From assembly GCA_902635455.1 (NCBI GenBank), contig CACPNW010000002.1, forward strand, positions 1-64,000: a stretch of 64,000 nt of DNA, in the 5' to 3' direction. This document shows, piece by piece, positions 16,342 through 27,119 of the stretch (position 1 is its first letter; each line of letters starts with the position of its first letter). The position numbers and the translations under genes were made by a program. Source of the DNA: an uncultured Alphaproteobacteria bacterium (lineage in GTDB: Bacteria > Pseudomonadota > Alphaproteobacteria > HIMB59 > GCA-002718135). The notes under the pieces are model-generated. The model searched no databases and had not been told where the DNA came from. It saw only the letters and a program-made list of their open reading frames with translations.

Positions 16342-17874
16342 ATGGCAAAACAAAAAATTAAAGTTATTAGAGAAGAAATGCTTCAAGTAGCCAATAATGT
16401 GGCTCAAGAAAAAAGTATTGATAAAGATTCAGTTTTTGGTGCAATGGAGCAGGCTTTAGAAAAAGCAGCTAGAGTAAAATATGGAATGGAAAGAGATATA
16501 AGAGTCTCTATAGATAGAGAGACAGGAGATATTAAACTTAACTCTTATCTAGAGGTAGTTGAAGAATTTACTGAAGAAGAACAGGCGAGACAAATATTAC
16601 TAAGTGAAGCTAAAAAACTAAAAACAAAAGTTGTTTTAGGAGATTTTATAATAGATGAACTTCCACCAATAGAATTAGGAAGAGTTGCTGCACAAAATGC
16701 TAAAGGAGTGATAATTCAAAAAGTTAGAGAGGCTGACAAATCTAGGCAATACGAAGAATATAAAGATAAGGTTGGAGAAATAGCAATCGGAATTGTTAAA
16801 AGAGTAGAATTTGGTAATTTAATAATTGATTTAGGAAAAAGTGAAGCAATTATTAAAAGAGAAGAATTAATTCCAAGAGAAACTTTTAAAAATGGAGACA
16901 GGGTTAGAGCATATATTTATGAAGTTAAAGATGACTTCAAGGGTTATCAAGTGTTTTTATCAAGAACCCATCCACAGTTTTTGGCAAAGTTATTTAGTCA
17001 AGAAGTTCCAGAAATATTTGATGGAATTATAATTGTTAAAAGTGTTGCACGTGATCCTGGTTCAAGAGCAAAGATTAGTGTTTACACTGAAGATTCTACA
17101 ATAGATCCTGTGGGAGCTTGCGTTGGAATGAGAGGCTCAAGAGTTCAAGCGGTTGTTAATGAATTACAAGGTGAAAAAATTGATATAGTTACTTGGTCAG
17201 AAAATGCAGCTACTTTTTTAGCTAATGCATTAGCACCAGCTGAAGTTAGTAAAATATTTCTATACGAAGAAAAAAATAAAGTTGAAGTAGTTATACCAGA
17301 TGATCAATTAAGTTTAGCAATAGGTAGAAAAGGTCAGAATGTAAAACTTGCTTCAAATCTTACTAATTTAGAAATTGATATATTAACTGAAGAGGAAGAA
17401 ACTGAAAGAAGACAAGAAGAATTTAAAGAAAAAACTCTTATATTAGCAGAATCACTTGATGTTGAAGATGTTATTGCTCAATTACTAGTAACAGAAGGAT
17501 ATGTATCAATTGAGTCTATAGCTTTAGAAAACGTTGAAAATATTGAAAAAATAGAAGGTTTTGATGATGATTTAGCTAAAGAAATAATTTTAAGAGCGAA
17601 TAATCATCTCAAGGAAAAAGATGAGGAAAACAAGAAAATTATTGATGAAAAGATTAGTGATGTAGATTTAAAAAATCTTGAAGGAATTAATAATAATATG
17701 TTGGCCTTGCTTGCAAAAAATAACATACTTACCTTAAATGATTTTGCTGATCTTGCGACTTTCGAACTAATTGATAAAGAAGAAGGTATATTTAAAAGTT
17801 TGGATCTTGATGAGGATAAAATTAATAAAATGATTATGAAAGCAAGAGAAAACTGGTTCGAAGAAAAAAAATAA
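16342..17874 (+). CDS. nusA: Transcription termination/antitermination factor NusA
   Basis: Binds RNA polymerase and modulates pausing, termination and antitermination. Domains in order: N-terminal RNAP-binding domain (1-125), S1 domain (about 130-200), two KH domains (to about 345; motifs GACVGMRGSRVQ and LAIGRKGQNVKLA), then an acidic C-terminal helical region. I use the ATG at 16342 (MAKQKIK), which has a GGTGA ribosome site; the track's upstream start lies in the terminator. The ylxR gene normally between nusA and infB is absent. Confidence 0.96.
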   Translation: MAKQKIKVIREEMLQVANNVAQEKSIDKDSVFGAMEQALEKAARVKYGMERDIRVSIDRETGDIKLNSYLEVVEEFTEEEQARQILLSEAKKLKTKVVLGDFIIDELPPIELGRVAAQNAKGVIIQKVREADKSRQYEEYKDKVGEIAIGIVKRVEFGNLIIDLGKSEAIIKREELIPRETFKNGDRVRAYIYEVKDDFKGYQVFLSRTHPQFLAKLFSQEVPEIFDGIIIVKSVARDPGSRAKISVYTEDSTIDPVGACVGMRGSRVQAVVNELQGEKIDIVTWSENAATFLANALAPAEVSKIFLYEEKNKVEVVIPDDQLSLAIGRKGQNVKLASNLTNLEIDILTEEEETERRQEEFKEKTLILAESLDVEDVIAQLLVTEGYVSIESIALENVENIEKIEGFDDDLAKEIILRANNHLKEKDEENKKIIDEKISDVDLKNLEGINNNMLALLAKNNILTLNDFADLATFELIDKEEGIFKSLDLDEDKINKMIMKARENWFEEKK

Positions 17875-17899
17875 ATTTTAAAAAAAGGAATTCATTAAA

Positions 17900-20164
17900 T
17901 TGGAAAAAAATAAAGATAGTAAACCAGATAACAAAAAAGGTAATAAAAAGCCGCTCAAATTATCTTCATCAGGAAGATTGCAAATTAGAAAAAATTTAGG
18001 GCCAACAGGAAATAAGGCAGGAAGACCTGGAAGCAAAAAAACAATTCAAATTGTTTTTCGAAATAAAAATAATCAGCAAAAAAGTTCATCTGCTGCCCAA
18101 TCAAATTTTAGAGGTTCATCTTCTTTTCGCTCACAACCTAACTTTTCGCCTTCTAAGATTAATGCAGGTTTAAATTTTAATAAAACTGGAAAATCACCAG
18201 ATAATAAAAATAAAAAATTTCAAGAACCAAAAAAAACTCAACCCAAAAAATCAACCCTAAAACCTAATGATGATAATTTGGGTAAAATTGATCCTAAAAA
18301 AATATTAGAACAAGAAGAAAGAGAATATGACAAATTTCCAAGTTTGGCTAAATTAAAAAGAGCTAGAGAAAAAGAAAAACTTAAAGCTCAAGAAACTGAT
18401 CCAGATTCTAAAATTTCTAGAGAGGTTTCAATTCCAGAAATTATTACTGTTCAAGAATTAGCAAGTCGAATGTCTGAAAAAACTGCGGACGTTGTAAAAA
18501 CCTTAATGAAAATAGGAGTAATGGCAAATGCAGCTCAATCTATAGAAGCTGATACTGCAGAAATAATTGCAACGGAGCTTGGTCATAAAGTAGTGAGAGT
18601 CAATGATGATGATATATTAAAAGAAATTGAAGATTTCGAAGATGATGAGAATTTGTTAACAACAAGGGCTCCAGTAGTGACTATAATGGGTCACGTGGAT
18701 CATGGAAAAACAAGCATTTTAGATGCTTTTAGAAGCTCTAATGTGGTAGCAGGAGAATCAGGTGGCATTACTCAACATATTGGAGCATATCAAATAGATA
18801 AAAATGGTAAAAAAATAACATTTATTGATACGCCCGGCCACGCAGCATTTTCAAATATGCGGGCTAGAGGAGCAAAAACTACTGATATAATTGTTCTAGT
18901 TGTTGCTGCTGATGATAGTTTAAAACCTCAGACAATTGAATCTATCGCTCATGCAAAAGCAGCAAAAGTTCCAATAATAATAGCTATAAATAAAATTGAT
19001 TTACCTAATGCAGATCCTGAAAAAGTTAGGAATGATTTATTAACTCAAGAAGTTGTTGTTGAAAAATTAAGTGGAGAAGTTCTTGATGTTGAGGTTTCTG
19101 CATTAAAAAAACTAAATTTGGATAAATTAGAAGAAGCAATTTTACTTCAATCAGATTTATTAAATCTAAAAGCCAACGCCAAGAGGCCAGCAAGAGGAGC
19201 TATTATAGAATCAAAACTAGAAAAAGGAAGAGGTTCTGTAGCAACTGTTTTGGTTCAAAAAGGTACTCTAAAAGTTAGTGATATATTTGTATCTGGTTCA
19301 GAGTGGGGCAAGGTTAAAGCTTTGATTAATGATAAAGGAGAAAATATAAAAGAAGCATTACCATCGATGCCTGTAGAAGTTTTAGGATTTGATTCTAATC
19401 CATACGCTGGCGATGATTTTATAGTGGTTGAAAATGAAAGTATAGCTAGAAAAATTGCAGAATATCGTTTTAATAAAATTAAAATTCACAAAAATAAAGT
19501 TGGCTCATCTAATGTTCAAGAAATGTTTAAACAAATATCAGAAGGCAAATCTAAGTCTCTACCAGTTATTATCAAAGCAGATGTTCAAGGCTCATCCGAG
19601 GCTATTGAAAATTCTATAAATAAATTATCAACCGAAGAAGTTAGTGTTGAAGTGATTCATAAAGGAGTAGGAGCAATAACAGAAAGTGATGTTGCACTAG
19701 CAAATTCAAGCAAAGGCCTAATTGTTGGGTTTAATGTTAGGGCAATTCCGCAGGCAAGAGATGCGGCTAAAAGAGATGGTATTAATATAAAATATTATTC
19801 TATAATTTATGAATTAATTGATGATATTAAAAATCTTTTAGGAGGCTTGCTTAGTCCTAGTATTAGTGAAAATATTACCGGCAATGTTGAAATAAGAGAA
19901 GTATTTAATATTTCAAAAGTAGGTAATATAGCGGGATGTATTGTTAAAGATGGTTTGATTTCAAGGAATTCACAAATTCGTATTCTTCGAGATAGTGTGG
20001 TGATTCATACAGGATCTATAAGTAGTTTAAAAAGATTCAAAGATGAGGTTAAGGAAGTCAAAAATGGATATGAGTGCGGTGTCATGATAGAAAATTATTC
20101 AGATATTAAAGTGGGTGACATTATAGAAACTTACGAAGAAAAGAAAACTGCTAGAGAATTATAA
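17900..20164 (+). CDS. infB: Translation initiation factor IF-2
   Basis: GTPase that places initiator tRNA on the ribosome. The first 180 residues are a basic low-complexity linker, then the IF2_N domain ([13 protein letters not shown]), followed by the GTPase with G1 [10 protein letters not shown]3 DTPGHAAF and G4 NKID, and domains II-IV. Start is TTG at 17900 with an AAGGAA site 9 bases upstream. Length 754 is on the short side for alphaproteobacteria because of a short N-terminal linker. Confidence 0.97.
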   Translation: MEKNKDSKPDNKKGNKKPLKLSSSGRLQIRKNLGPTGNKAGRPGSKKTIQIVFRNKNNQQKSSSAAQSNFRGSSSFRSQPNFSPSKINAGLNFNKTGKSPDNKNKKFQEPKKTQPKKSTLKPNDDNLGKIDPKKILEQEEREYDKFPSLAKLKRAREKEKLKAQETDPDSKISREVSIPEIITVQELASRMSEKTADVVKTLMKIGVMANAAQSIEADTAEIIATELGHKVVRVNDDDILKEIEDFEDDENLLTTRAPVVTIMGHVDHGKTSILDAFRSSNVVAGESGGITQHIGAYQIDKNGKKITFIDTPGHAAFSNMRARGAKTTDIIVLVVAADDSLKPQTIESIAHAKAAKVPIIIAINKIDLPNADPEKVRNDLLTQEVVVEKLSGEVLDVEVSALKKLNLDKLEEAILLQSDLLNLKANAKRPARGAIIESKLEKGRGSVATVLVQKGTLKVSDIFVSGSEWGKVKALINDKGENIKEALPSMPVEVLGFDSNPYAGDDFIVVENESIARKIAEYRFNKIKIHKNKVGSSNVQEMFKQISEGKSKSLPVIIKADVQGSSEAIENSINKLSTEEVSVEVIHKGVGAITESDVALANSSKGLIVGFNVRAIPQARDAAKRDGINIKYYSIIYELIDDIKNLLGGLLSPSISENITGNVEIREVFNISKVGNIAGCIVKDGLISRNSQIRILRDSVVIHTGSISSLKRFKDEVKEVKNGYECGVMIENYSDIKVGDIIETYEEKKTAREL

Positions 20165-20170
20165 AAAAAA

Positions 20171-20551
20171 ATGAAAAATTCAATGTCTTCGCAGAGACAG
20201 ATGAGGTATGCTGAATTAATAAGATCATTAATTAGTGACTGTTTACTTAGAGAAGATTTTTATGATCAAGAAATAAAATTTAACTCAATAACAGTTTCAT
20301 TTGTAAGGATGTCAAAAGATTTAAAAATTGCAAATGTATATCTAATGCCCTTAGGGGGGAATCAACAAGAAGGTTTTTTAGAAAAAGTAAATTCAAAAAA
20401 ATACATTTTTCAAAAATTTTTAGCAAAAGCAAAATTAAAATCAAAATTTACACCAAAAATAATTTTTTTTATTGATGATACTTTTGATGAAGCTGAAAAG
20501 ATTAAAAAACTTCTTCTAGATAAAAAAGTTTTAAGAGATATTGATGAATGA
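20171..20551 (+). CDS. rbfA: Ribosome-binding factor A
   Basis: Small KH-like 30S maturation factor that assists 16S 5'-end processing. The N-terminus SQRQMRYAELIRSLISDCL and the central strand VRMSKDLKIANVYLMPLG match RbfA. Length 126 is typical. It lies 6 bases after infB and overlaps truB by 8 bases, the usual operon position. Confidence 0.92.
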   Translation: MKNSMSSQRQMRYAELIRSLISDCLLREDFYDQEIKFNSITVSFVRMSKDLKIANVYLMPLGGNQQEGFLEKVNSKKYIFQKFLAKAKLKSKFTPKIIFFIDDTFDEAEKIKKLLLDKKVLRDIDE

Positions 20552-21455
20552 AAATATTCAAGGTTGGATAAATCTTTATAAGCCCAAAAACATCACTTCA
20601 TTTTATGCTATAAAAAAAATTAAATATAAATTCAAAATAAAAAAAATTGGACACGCAGGAACTTTAGATCCTTTGGCAGAAGGAGTGTTGCCAATAGCAA
20701 TTGGAAAAGCTACTAAACTTATACCTTTTATTCATGGTCAGCAAAAAAAATATATTTTTGAAATCAAATGGGGGGAAAAAACTTCAACCGATGATTCAGA
20801 TGGGGTTGTTATTCATACTTCAAAAAAATTACCTGAAGAAGAAGAAATAAATAAACAATTAAAAAATTTTTTAGGTTATATTGATCAAACCCCTCCTAAA
20901 GCTTCAGCAGTTAAGATTAATGGTAAGAGAGCATATCAGCTGTTAAGAGAAAATAAAAATATTGAACTAAAGCCAAAAAAAGTTTTTGTAAGTAAAATAA
21001 AATTATTAAATTCGATTGATAAACATTACTCAACATTTGAAATTGAATGTGGCAAAGGTTTTTATGTCAGGGCTTTCGCCAGAGATTTAGCTGAGTCTTT
21101 AGGTACATTTGGGCATATTGTAGCTTTGAAGCGAGCAAAAGTTGGGCTTTTTGCAATAGAAACTGCGATTTTACTGGACGATTTAATAAAAATAAGACAA
21201 ACGCAGCAAGAATTTAATTTTATTCACTCTTCTGTTTCTATGCTGGACGACATCTTGGCATATGAAGTTGTTGAGGAAGAAGATTTAAAAAATCTTTCTT
21301 TAGGTAAGTCGATTATTCTAAATTTAAATAATTTGATTAAACCTTTGTTAAATTCAGTTGATGAAAAATTGGTTTTTTTATCATTTAAGGGAAATATAAT
21401 TTCTTATGGCAAATTAAACAATGATTTGTTCATACCAAAAAAAATATTATTATAG
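20544..21455 (+). CDS. truB: tRNA pseudouridine-55 synthase
   Basis: Forms pseudouridine 55 in the T-loop of tRNAs. The catalytic Asp is in GHAGTLDPLAEGVLPIAIG near residues 37-55, and the downstream motif KVNGKRAYQ-type segment reads KINGKRAYQLLRE. I prefer the ATG at 20544 over the TTG one codon earlier. Length 303 is normal. It overlaps rbfA and is followed by rpsO after 8 bases. Confidence 0.95.
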   Translation: MNENIQGWINLYKPKNITSFYAIKKIKYKFKIKKIGHAGTLDPLAEGVLPIAIGKATKLIPFIHGQQKKYIFEIKWGEKTSTDDSDGVVIHTSKKLPEEEEINKQLKNFLGYIDQTPPKASAVKINGKRAYQLLRENKNIELKPKKVFVSKIKLLNSIDKHYSTFEIECGKGFYVRAFARDLAESLGTFGHIVALKRAKVGLFAIETAILLDDLIKIRQTQQEFNFIHSSVSMLDDILAYEVVEEEDLKNLSLGKSIILNLNNLIKPLLNSVDEKLVFLSFKGNIISYGKLNNDLFIPKKILL

Positions 21456-21463
21456 GAGATCTG

Positions 21464-21733
21464 ATGTCGATTACAAAAGAAACAAAAAAAGAGTTAATTG
21501 ATAAGTTTGCTACAAATGAAAAAGATACTGGATCAGCACAAGTTCAGATTGCAGTATTAAGTGAAAGAATCAATAATTTAATAGAGCATTTCAAGATTCA
21601 TAAACATGATAAGCACTCACAAAAGGGGTTGGTTGCGCTAGTAAATAAAAGAAAAAAATTATTAAGTTATCTTTCAAGAAATGATCATAATAAATATCAA
21701 GATTTAATTAAAGAATTAAAAATCAGAGGATAA
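21464..21733 (+). CDS. rpsO: 30S ribosomal protein S15
   Basis: Primary 16S rRNA-binding protein of the platform. The 89-residue product has the full S15 helix set, with TGSAQVQIAVLSERINNL and HKHDKHSQKGLVALVNKRKKLLSYL. A strong AGGAGA ribosome site precedes the ATG. The rpsO-pnp pair is conserved across proteobacteria, where PNPase and S15 transcripts are processed together. Confidence 0.98.
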   Translation: MSITKETKKELIDKFATNEKDTGSAQVQIAVLSERINNLIEHFKIHKHDKHSQKGLVALVNKRKKLLSYLSRNDHNKYQDLIKELKIRG

Positions 21734-21760
21734 GAATATACAAAATAGAAAAGAGTAAAA

Positions 21761-23845
21761 ATGTTTGATGTAAAAAAAGTAGAATTAGAGTGGGCAGGAA
21801 AAAATTTAATAATAGAAACTGGAAAAATAGCAAGACAGGCTGATGCATCAGTTCTGGTAACGTATGGTGGCACAACCGTTATGGCGAATGTGGTCGCTGC
21901 TAAAAAGGCAAAGCCTGATATTGATTTTTTTCCTTTAACGGTCAATTATCAAGAAAAATTTTATTCAGTAGGCAAAATACCTGGTGGATTTTTTAAGAGA
22001 GAGGCAAGACCAACTGAAAAAGAAACGTTAATTTGTAGATTAATTGATAGGCCAGTAAGACCTTTATTTCATAAAGATTTTAAGAATGAGACACAAATTA
22101 CTTGTACTGTTCTATCTCATGATGTTGCAAATGATTCTGATATAGTTGCAATAATTGCAACAAGTGCAGCACTTACTTTGTCTGGCCTGCCTTTTATGGG
22201 CCCTCTAGGAGCTGCAAAAATAGGAAGAATAGATAATGAATTTATAATTAACCCAACAATAGAAGAAATTAAAAAATCAGATTTAGACTTAGTTGTTGCG
22301 GGTACTAGTAAAGGTGTTTTAATGGTTGAATCAGAAGCAAATCAGCTTTCTGAAGAAAAAATGCTTGAAGCAGTGGTTTTGGGACAAGAATCCTACTCAA
22401 AAGTAATTGAGGCTATAATTTCACTTGCAAAACAAGCAGCAAAAAATCCTTGGATATTACCTGAAAAAGATGAAGAAATTAAAAATTTACCTAATATTAT
22501 AGCTAAAGATTATAAAGAAGAGTTTCAAAAAGCATATAAAATTCAAGAAAAACAAAGTAGATCAGAAAAGTTAAATTCATTAAGAGTTGAGATTGAAGAA
22601 AAATTTGTTACCGAAAACTTAACTTCTGTAATTGTAGCTGATGTTGTTAAGTCTATCGAAAAAGATATTGTAAGAGGTGAATTATTAAATACAGGTAATC
22701 GTATTGATGGAAGAGACACTAAAACTATTAGACCAATAGTATGTGAAACAGGTATTCTTGAACGTACCCATGGTTCTGCATTATTTACAAGAGGTGAAAC
22801 TCAAGCGCTAGTAGTTACAACGCTAGGAACAGGTTTAGATGAACAAAGAATTGATGCTATTGAGGGCGAGTATAAAGAAAATTTTATGCTTCATTATAAT
22901 TTTCCTCAATATTCTGTTGGTGAAGTTGGAAGAGCTGGCTCTACTAGTAGAAGAGAAATTGGTCACGGTAAATTAGCATGGAGAGCAATTCATCCAATGT
23001 TACCTACCTCTGAAAAATTTCCATATACTTATAGGGTCGTTTCAGAAATAACAGAATCTAATGGATCAAGTTCTATGGCGACTGTATGTGGAACTTCAAT
23101 GTCCTTAATGGATGCAGGGGTACCATTGGAAAAACCAATTGCGGGTATTGCTATGGGCTTGATTAAAGAAGATGAAAAATATGTTGTTTTATCTGATATT
23201 CTGGGAGATGAAGATCATTTAGGAGATATGGATTTTAAAGTAGCAGGAACAATTGATGGAATTACATCTCTTCAAATGGATATTAAAATTACAAGTATAA
23301 CATCAAAAATTATGAAAGAGGCTTTAGAACAAGCTAAAGAGGGACGACACCACATTTTAAATGAAATGGCAAAAGCTATAGATTCTCCAAAGGAATCTAT
23401 ATCAAGTTATGCACCAACAATTACCACTATAAAAGTTCATAAAGATAAAGTTAGGGAAGTTATTGGTAAAGGTGGATCAGTAATAAGAGAGATTACAGAA
23501 AAAACTGGAGCTAAAATTGAAATTGACGATGAAGGTTTGGTGAGTATTGCTGCTGTTGATTCTAAATCGGGCCAAGCAGCTATTGATTGGATTAATAGTA
23601 TTGTTGAAGAGCCTGAGATTGGTAAAATTTATGAAGGAAAAGTAGTAAAACTAATGGAATTTGGTGCTTTTGTTAATTTTATGGGATCAAGAGATGGATT
23701 AGTACACATAAGTCAACTTAAAAAGGAGAGGGTTGAAAAAGTAAGTGATGTTGTTAAAGAAGGTGATTTGGTAAAAGTAAAAGTTTTAGATATCGACTCA
23801 AGAGGGAAGGTTAAACTTTCTATGAAAGAAGTTGAGTCAGATTAA
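21761..23845 (+). CDS. pnp: Polyribonucleotide nucleotidyltransferase (PNPase)
   Basis: 3'-5' phosphorolytic exoribonuclease of the RNA degradosome. Domains in order: RNase PH 1 (1-145), alpha-helical linker, RNase PH 2 (about 310-460, with [13 protein letters not shown]), KH ([15 protein letters not shown]) and S1 ([20 protein letters not shown]). At 694 residues it is complete. The 27-base gap after rpsO shows no obvious hairpin. glpQ overlaps its end. Confidence 0.97.
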   Translation: MFDVKKVELEWAGKNLIIETGKIARQADASVLVTYGGTTVMANVVAAKKAKPDIDFFPLTVNYQEKFYSVGKIPGGFFKREARPTEKETLICRLIDRPVRPLFHKDFKNETQITCTVLSHDVANDSDIVAIIATSAALTLSGLPFMGPLGAAKIGRIDNEFIINPTIEEIKKSDLDLVVAGTSKGVLMVESEANQLSEEKMLEAVVLGQESYSKVIEAIISLAKQAAKNPWILPEKDEEIKNLPNIIAKDYKEEFQKAYKIQEKQSRSEKLNSLRVEIEEKFVTENLTSVIVADVVKSIEKDIVRGELLNTGNRIDGRDTKTIRPIVCETGILERTHGSALFTRGETQALVVTTLGTGLDEQRIDAIEGEYKENFMLHYNFPQYSVGEVGRAGSTSRREIGHGKLAWRAIHPMLPTSEKFPYTYRVVSEITESNGSSSMATVCGTSMSLMDAGVPLEKPIAGIAMGLIKEDEKYVVLSDILGDEDHLGDMDFKVAGTIDGITSLQMDIKITSITSKIMKEALEQAKEGRHHILNEMAKAIDSPKESISSYAPTITTIKVHKDKVREVIGKGGSVIREITEKTGAKIEIDDEGLVSIAAVDSKSGQAAIDWINSIVEEPEIGKIYEGKVVKLMEFGAFVNFMGSRDGLVHISQLKKERVEKVSDVVKEGDLVKVKVLDIDSRGKVKLSMKEVESD

Positions 23846-24581
23846 CAATTTAAACATTCCCAAAATCATTGGACATAGAGGAGTAAAAAACCTTGCCCCT
23901 GAAAATACTTTAATTTCAATATTAGAAGCAATCAAAATTGGATTAAAATGGGTTGAGGTCGATGTAAAAATTAGTAGAGATGAAATTCCTTTTTTACTTC
24001 ATGACTCAAGCTTAAATAGAACAACAAATGGTTTTGGGGAAGCTAATTTATATAACTATTCAGAAATTAAAAAATTAGATGCTGGAAAATTTTTTTATAA
24101 AAAAAACACAAATATTTACCCTCCTACTTTAAAAGAAGCTTTAAATTTATGTAATGATCATTCTATTGGCTTAAATATTGAACTAAAACCAAATTTAGGA
24201 TTTGAAAAACAAAACGTTCAAAAAGTTTTAGAAGTTACAAAAGAATTTGAAAAAAAAGTGCCTATTTTTTATTCAAGTTTTGATATTGAATCTTGTATTA
24301 GTGTTAAACAAATTAACCCTAAAGCCCATTGTGGAATATTAATAGACAATTGTGATATTGAAAATTTATTAAGATTAATAAATAAGTACAATTTTTTTAG
24401 TTGTGGTTTTCATATTAAATGTTTTTCTACTAAATTAGTTAAAACATTAAAAAAAAATAATATTTTCGCTACTGTATATTCTCATCAAAATATTACTCAC
24501 GATGAAGCATCAGAATTATGGAAATTGGGAATAGACAGTATATTTAGTGATGACCCTAAAAATTTACTAATATCTAATTAA
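23832..24581 (+). CDS. Glycerophosphodiester phosphodiesterase
   Basis: GDPD-family enzyme that hydrolyses glycerophosphodiesters to glycerol-3-phosphate and an alcohol. The TIM-barrel catalytic start [15 protein letters not shown] and metal ligands ([26 protein letters not shown]) are intact; later IELKP is also conserved. No signal peptide is seen, so it is likely cytosolic (UgpQ-like). Start is a TTG within the pnp end. It may release phosphate and carbon from phospholipid head groups, which would fit the phosphate genes at the window start. Confidence 0.9.
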   Translation: MSQINNLNIPKIIGHRGVKNLAPENTLISILEAIKIGLKWVEVDVKISRDEIPFLLHDSSLNRTTNGFGEANLYNYSEIKKLDAGKFFYKKNTNIYPPTLKEALNLCNDHSIGLNIELKPNLGFEKQNVQKVLEVTKEFEKKVPIFYSSFDIESCISVKQINPKAHCGILIDNCDIENLLRLINKYNFFSCGFHIKCFSTKLVKTLKKNNIFATVYSHQNITHDEASELWKLGIDSIFSDDPKNLLISN

Positions 24582-24583
24582 TT

Positions 24584-25348
24584 TTATGGCATACCCTTGA
24601 TATTGAAACCACAATCAACATAATGAATTTCACCTGTTACTGCATTTGACAAATCACTAACAAAATAAAGTGCTGTATTCCCCAATTCTTCTAAACTAAC
24701 ATTTCTTTTTAGTGCTGAATTTTCTTGCGTGTACTTAAAAACTTCTCTTGAGTTAGCTATTGCTGCTCCTGCTAAGGTTCTCATGGGTCCTGCTGAAATA
24801 GCGTTAACCCTTATATTTTTTTCTCCTAAATCGACACTAAGGTATTTAACGCTTGTTTCAAGAGCAGCTTTAGCAACACCCATGACATTGTAATTTGGCA
24901 TTACTTTGTTAGCTCCATAAAAACTTAGAGTCAATAAACTACCTCCTTCATTCATTATTGGTTCTGCAAGTTTTGCAATTTTAGTAAAAGAATAACAAGA
25001 TATATTTAAGCTTTTTATAAAATTATCTTTAGAGGTATCAATATACCTCCCATTAAGTTCATTTTTTTCTGAATATGCTGCAGCATGAATAACAAAATCA
25101 ATATTTCCCCATTTATTTGAAACTTTATTAATTGTATTTTCAATCGAGTTTTGTTTATTGAAGTCACATTCAACTAATAACTCACATTCTACCTGATCAG
25201 CTAAAGGCTTAACCCTTTTTAATAAAGTTTCATTTTGATAAGTTATTGATAACTTTGCACCATTTTTGTGTAAATTTTTCGCTATACCCCAAGCTATAGA
25301 ATGATCATTTGCAATACCAAATATAATTCCTTTTTTGTTTTTAATCAT
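24584..25348 (-). CDS. fabI: Enoyl-[acyl-carrier-protein] reductase FabI
   Basis: NADH-dependent reductase for the last step of fatty acid elongation. This SDR-fold protein has a nucleotide-binding start [18 protein letters not shown] and the active-site Tyr-x6-Lys as [10 protein letters not shown] use the ATG at 25348 (MIKNKKG), which overlaps the fabB stop by 8 bases; the track start lies inside fabB. Last gene of the fabA-fabB-fabI run. Confidence 0.95.
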   Translation of the reverse strand: MIKNKKGIIFGIANDHSIAWGIAKNLHKNGAKLSITYQNETLLKRVKPLADQVECELLVECDFNKQNSIENTINKVSNKWGNIDFVIHAAAYSEKNELNGRYIDTSKDNFIKSLNISCYSFTKIAKLAEPIMNEGGSLLTLSFYGANKVMPNYNVMGVAKAALETSVKYLSVDLGEKNIRVNAISAGPMRTLAGAAIANSREVFKYTQENSALKRNVSLEELGNTALYFVSDLSNAVTGEIHYVDCGFNIKGMP

Positions 25349-26558
25349 GATACTTTGAAAATAATAAAGTTGCGTTTGTGCCACCAAAACCAAAACTATT
25401 AGACATTACATTATCAATGTTTTTATTTTCTAGTGTATCTAATAAAATATTATAATCCTTTGCTTTTTCATCTAAATTATCAATATTAGCAGAACCTGAA
25501 ATAAAATTATTTTTCATCATTAAAATACAATAAATTGCTTCATGAACACCAGTAGCACCTAAAGAATGTCCAGTAAGTGATTTTGTGGAGCTAATAAAAG
25601 GCATATCATTTTGAAAAACATTTTTTATTGCTTCCAATTCCTTAATATCACCAATTGGTGTGCTTGTACCGTGTGAATTAATATAATCAATTTTAGTGTT
25701 TAGGTTTTTTAAAGCCTTTTTCATACTTCTTACAGCCCCTTCTCCAGATGGTTGGACCATATCATAACCATCAGAAGTAGCGCCATAACCTGTTATTTCT
25801 GCATAAATTTTAGCACCTCTTTTCTTAGCATAGTCTAATTCTTCTAAAACTAACACACCCCCACCTCCTGAAATTACAAAACCATCTCTATCAGCATCAT
25901 AAGCCCTTGATGATTTTTCAGGTTCATTATTATATTTTGAAGATAAAGCTCCCATAGCATCAAATAAAATTGACATAGTCCAATGAAGCTCTTCTCCTCC
26001 ACCTGCAAAAACAATATTTTGCTTGCCCATTTGAATTAATTCATAAGCATTTCCAATACAATGAGAACTTGTTGAGCAAGCTGATGATATTGAATAATTT
26101 ACTCCTTTTATATTAAACGGAGTTGCAAGAGTTGCTGAGTTTGTACTTGACATTGAACGAGGCACCATAAATGGCCCTACTTTTTTTGAGCCATGTTCCT
26201 TACCTAAATTAAAAGCATTAAATAAATTTTGAGTTGATGGTCCTCCTGAACCAACTATTATACCAGTCATTTCATTGGAAATTTCGGATTTTTCTAAACC
26301 AGAATCATCAATAGCATCTTTTAATGCTATATAATTAAAAGCAGCGCCATCTCCCATAAACCTCAAATGTCTCCTATCAATTTTCTCTTCTAATTTTATA
26401 TTTGGCTTTCCATGAACCAGGCTTCTGAATGAGAATTCTTCGTATTCTGGAGCAAAAGAAATTCCAGAATTTAAATTTTTTAAGTTTTTAGTTACAGTAT
26501 TTACATCATTACCAATACATGACACAATTCCTAAACCAGTTATAACCACTCTTTTCAT
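25341..26558 (-). CDS. fabB: 3-oxoacyl-ACP synthase I (KAS I)
   Basis: Condensing enzyme needed for elongating unsaturated acyl-ACPs. The catalytic Cys is in [13 protein letters not shown] near residue 162, and the two His are in [10 protein letters not shown] and [12 protein letters not shown] terminal GFGGTNA motif is present. Length 405 matches FabB. It follows fabA after 5 bases, and the fabA-fabB pair marks the anaerobic (FabA) route to unsaturated fatty acids. Confidence 0.96.
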   Translation of the reverse strand: MKRVVITGLGIVSCIGNDVNTVTKNLKNLNSGISFAPEYEEFSFRSLVHGKPNIKLEEKIDRRHLRFMGDGAAFNYIALKDAIDDSGLEKSEISNEMTGIIVGSGGPSTQNLFNAFNLGKEHGSKKVGPFMVPRSMSSTNSATLATPFNIKGVNYSISSACSTSSHCIGNAYELIQMGKQNIVFAGGGEELHWTMSILFDAMGALSSKYNNEPEKSSRAYDADRDGFVISGGGGVLVLEELDYAKKRGAKIYAEITGYGATSDGYDMVQPSGEGAVRSMKKALKNLNTKIDYINSHGTSTPIGDIKELEAIKNVFQNDMPFISSTKSLTGHSLGATGVHEAIYCILMMKNNFISGSANIDNLDEKAKDYNILLDTLENKNIDNVMSNSFGFGGTNATLLFSKYHD

Positions 26559-26563
26559 ATTAT

Positions 26564-27070
26564 TTAATCTTTAGAAGTAAAAAGACCAACTTTCATATCT
26601 TTTGCTTCATAGATAGGTTTTCCATCTGCTTTTAAAATACCGTCTGCTACACCAAGAATTAATTTTCTTAAAATTAATCTTTTTAAAGAAATATGATAAG
26701 TAACCTTTTTTACTGTTTGAAGAACTTGTCCTGTAAACTTAACCTCACCAACCCCTAGTGCCCTACCTTTACCTGGTTGCCCTAACCATCCTAAATAGAA
26801 TCCAACTAGTTGCCACATTGCATCTAGACCTAAACAACCTGGCATCACTGGGTCACCCTTAAAATGACAATCAAAAAACCATAAATTAGATTTAATATCA
26901 AGTTCTGCTACAATCTCACCTTTCGAAAATTCTCCCCCATTTTCATTTATATTTACAATTCTGTCTATCATTAGCATTGGAGGCATTGGTAGCTGAGCAT
27001 TTCCTTTGCCAAATAACACTCCTTTAGCGCAATCTATAAGCTGATCATATGAAAAAGAATTTTGCCTCAT
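26564..27070 (-). CDS. fabA: 3-hydroxydecanoyl-ACP dehydratase/isomerase
   Basis: Dehydrates and isomerises the C10 intermediate to start unsaturated fatty acid synthesis. The hotdog-fold active site is visible as [20 protein letters not shown], with His and Asp in the expected places. Length 168 is typical. It is the first gene of the fabABI run, with a candidate promoter directly upstream. Confidence 0.97.
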   Translation of the reverse strand: MRQNSFSYDQLIDCAKGVLFGKGNAQLPMPPMLMIDRIVNINENGGEFSKGEIVAELDIKSNLWFFDCHFKGDPVMPGCLGLDAMWQLVGFYLGWLGQPGKGRALGVGEVKFTGQVLQTVKKVTYHISLKRLILRKLILGVADGILKADGKPIYEAKDMKVGLFTSKD

Positions 27071-27080
27071 ATTAATTTAG

Positions 27081-27108
27081 AATATATGTTTATTATTTTT
27101 TTAATCAA
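27081..27108 (-). promoter_or_regulatory. Candidate promoter of fabA-fabB-fabI
   Basis: On the minus strand TTGATT (27108-27103) and TATATT (27086-27081) are 16 bases apart. The predicted start of transcription is a few bases before the fabA ATG at 27070, so the mRNA would have almost no leader. It lies in the 49-base gap after the moeB-like gene. Confidence 0.4.
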
Positions 27109-27119
27109 TCGTTTCTTAG

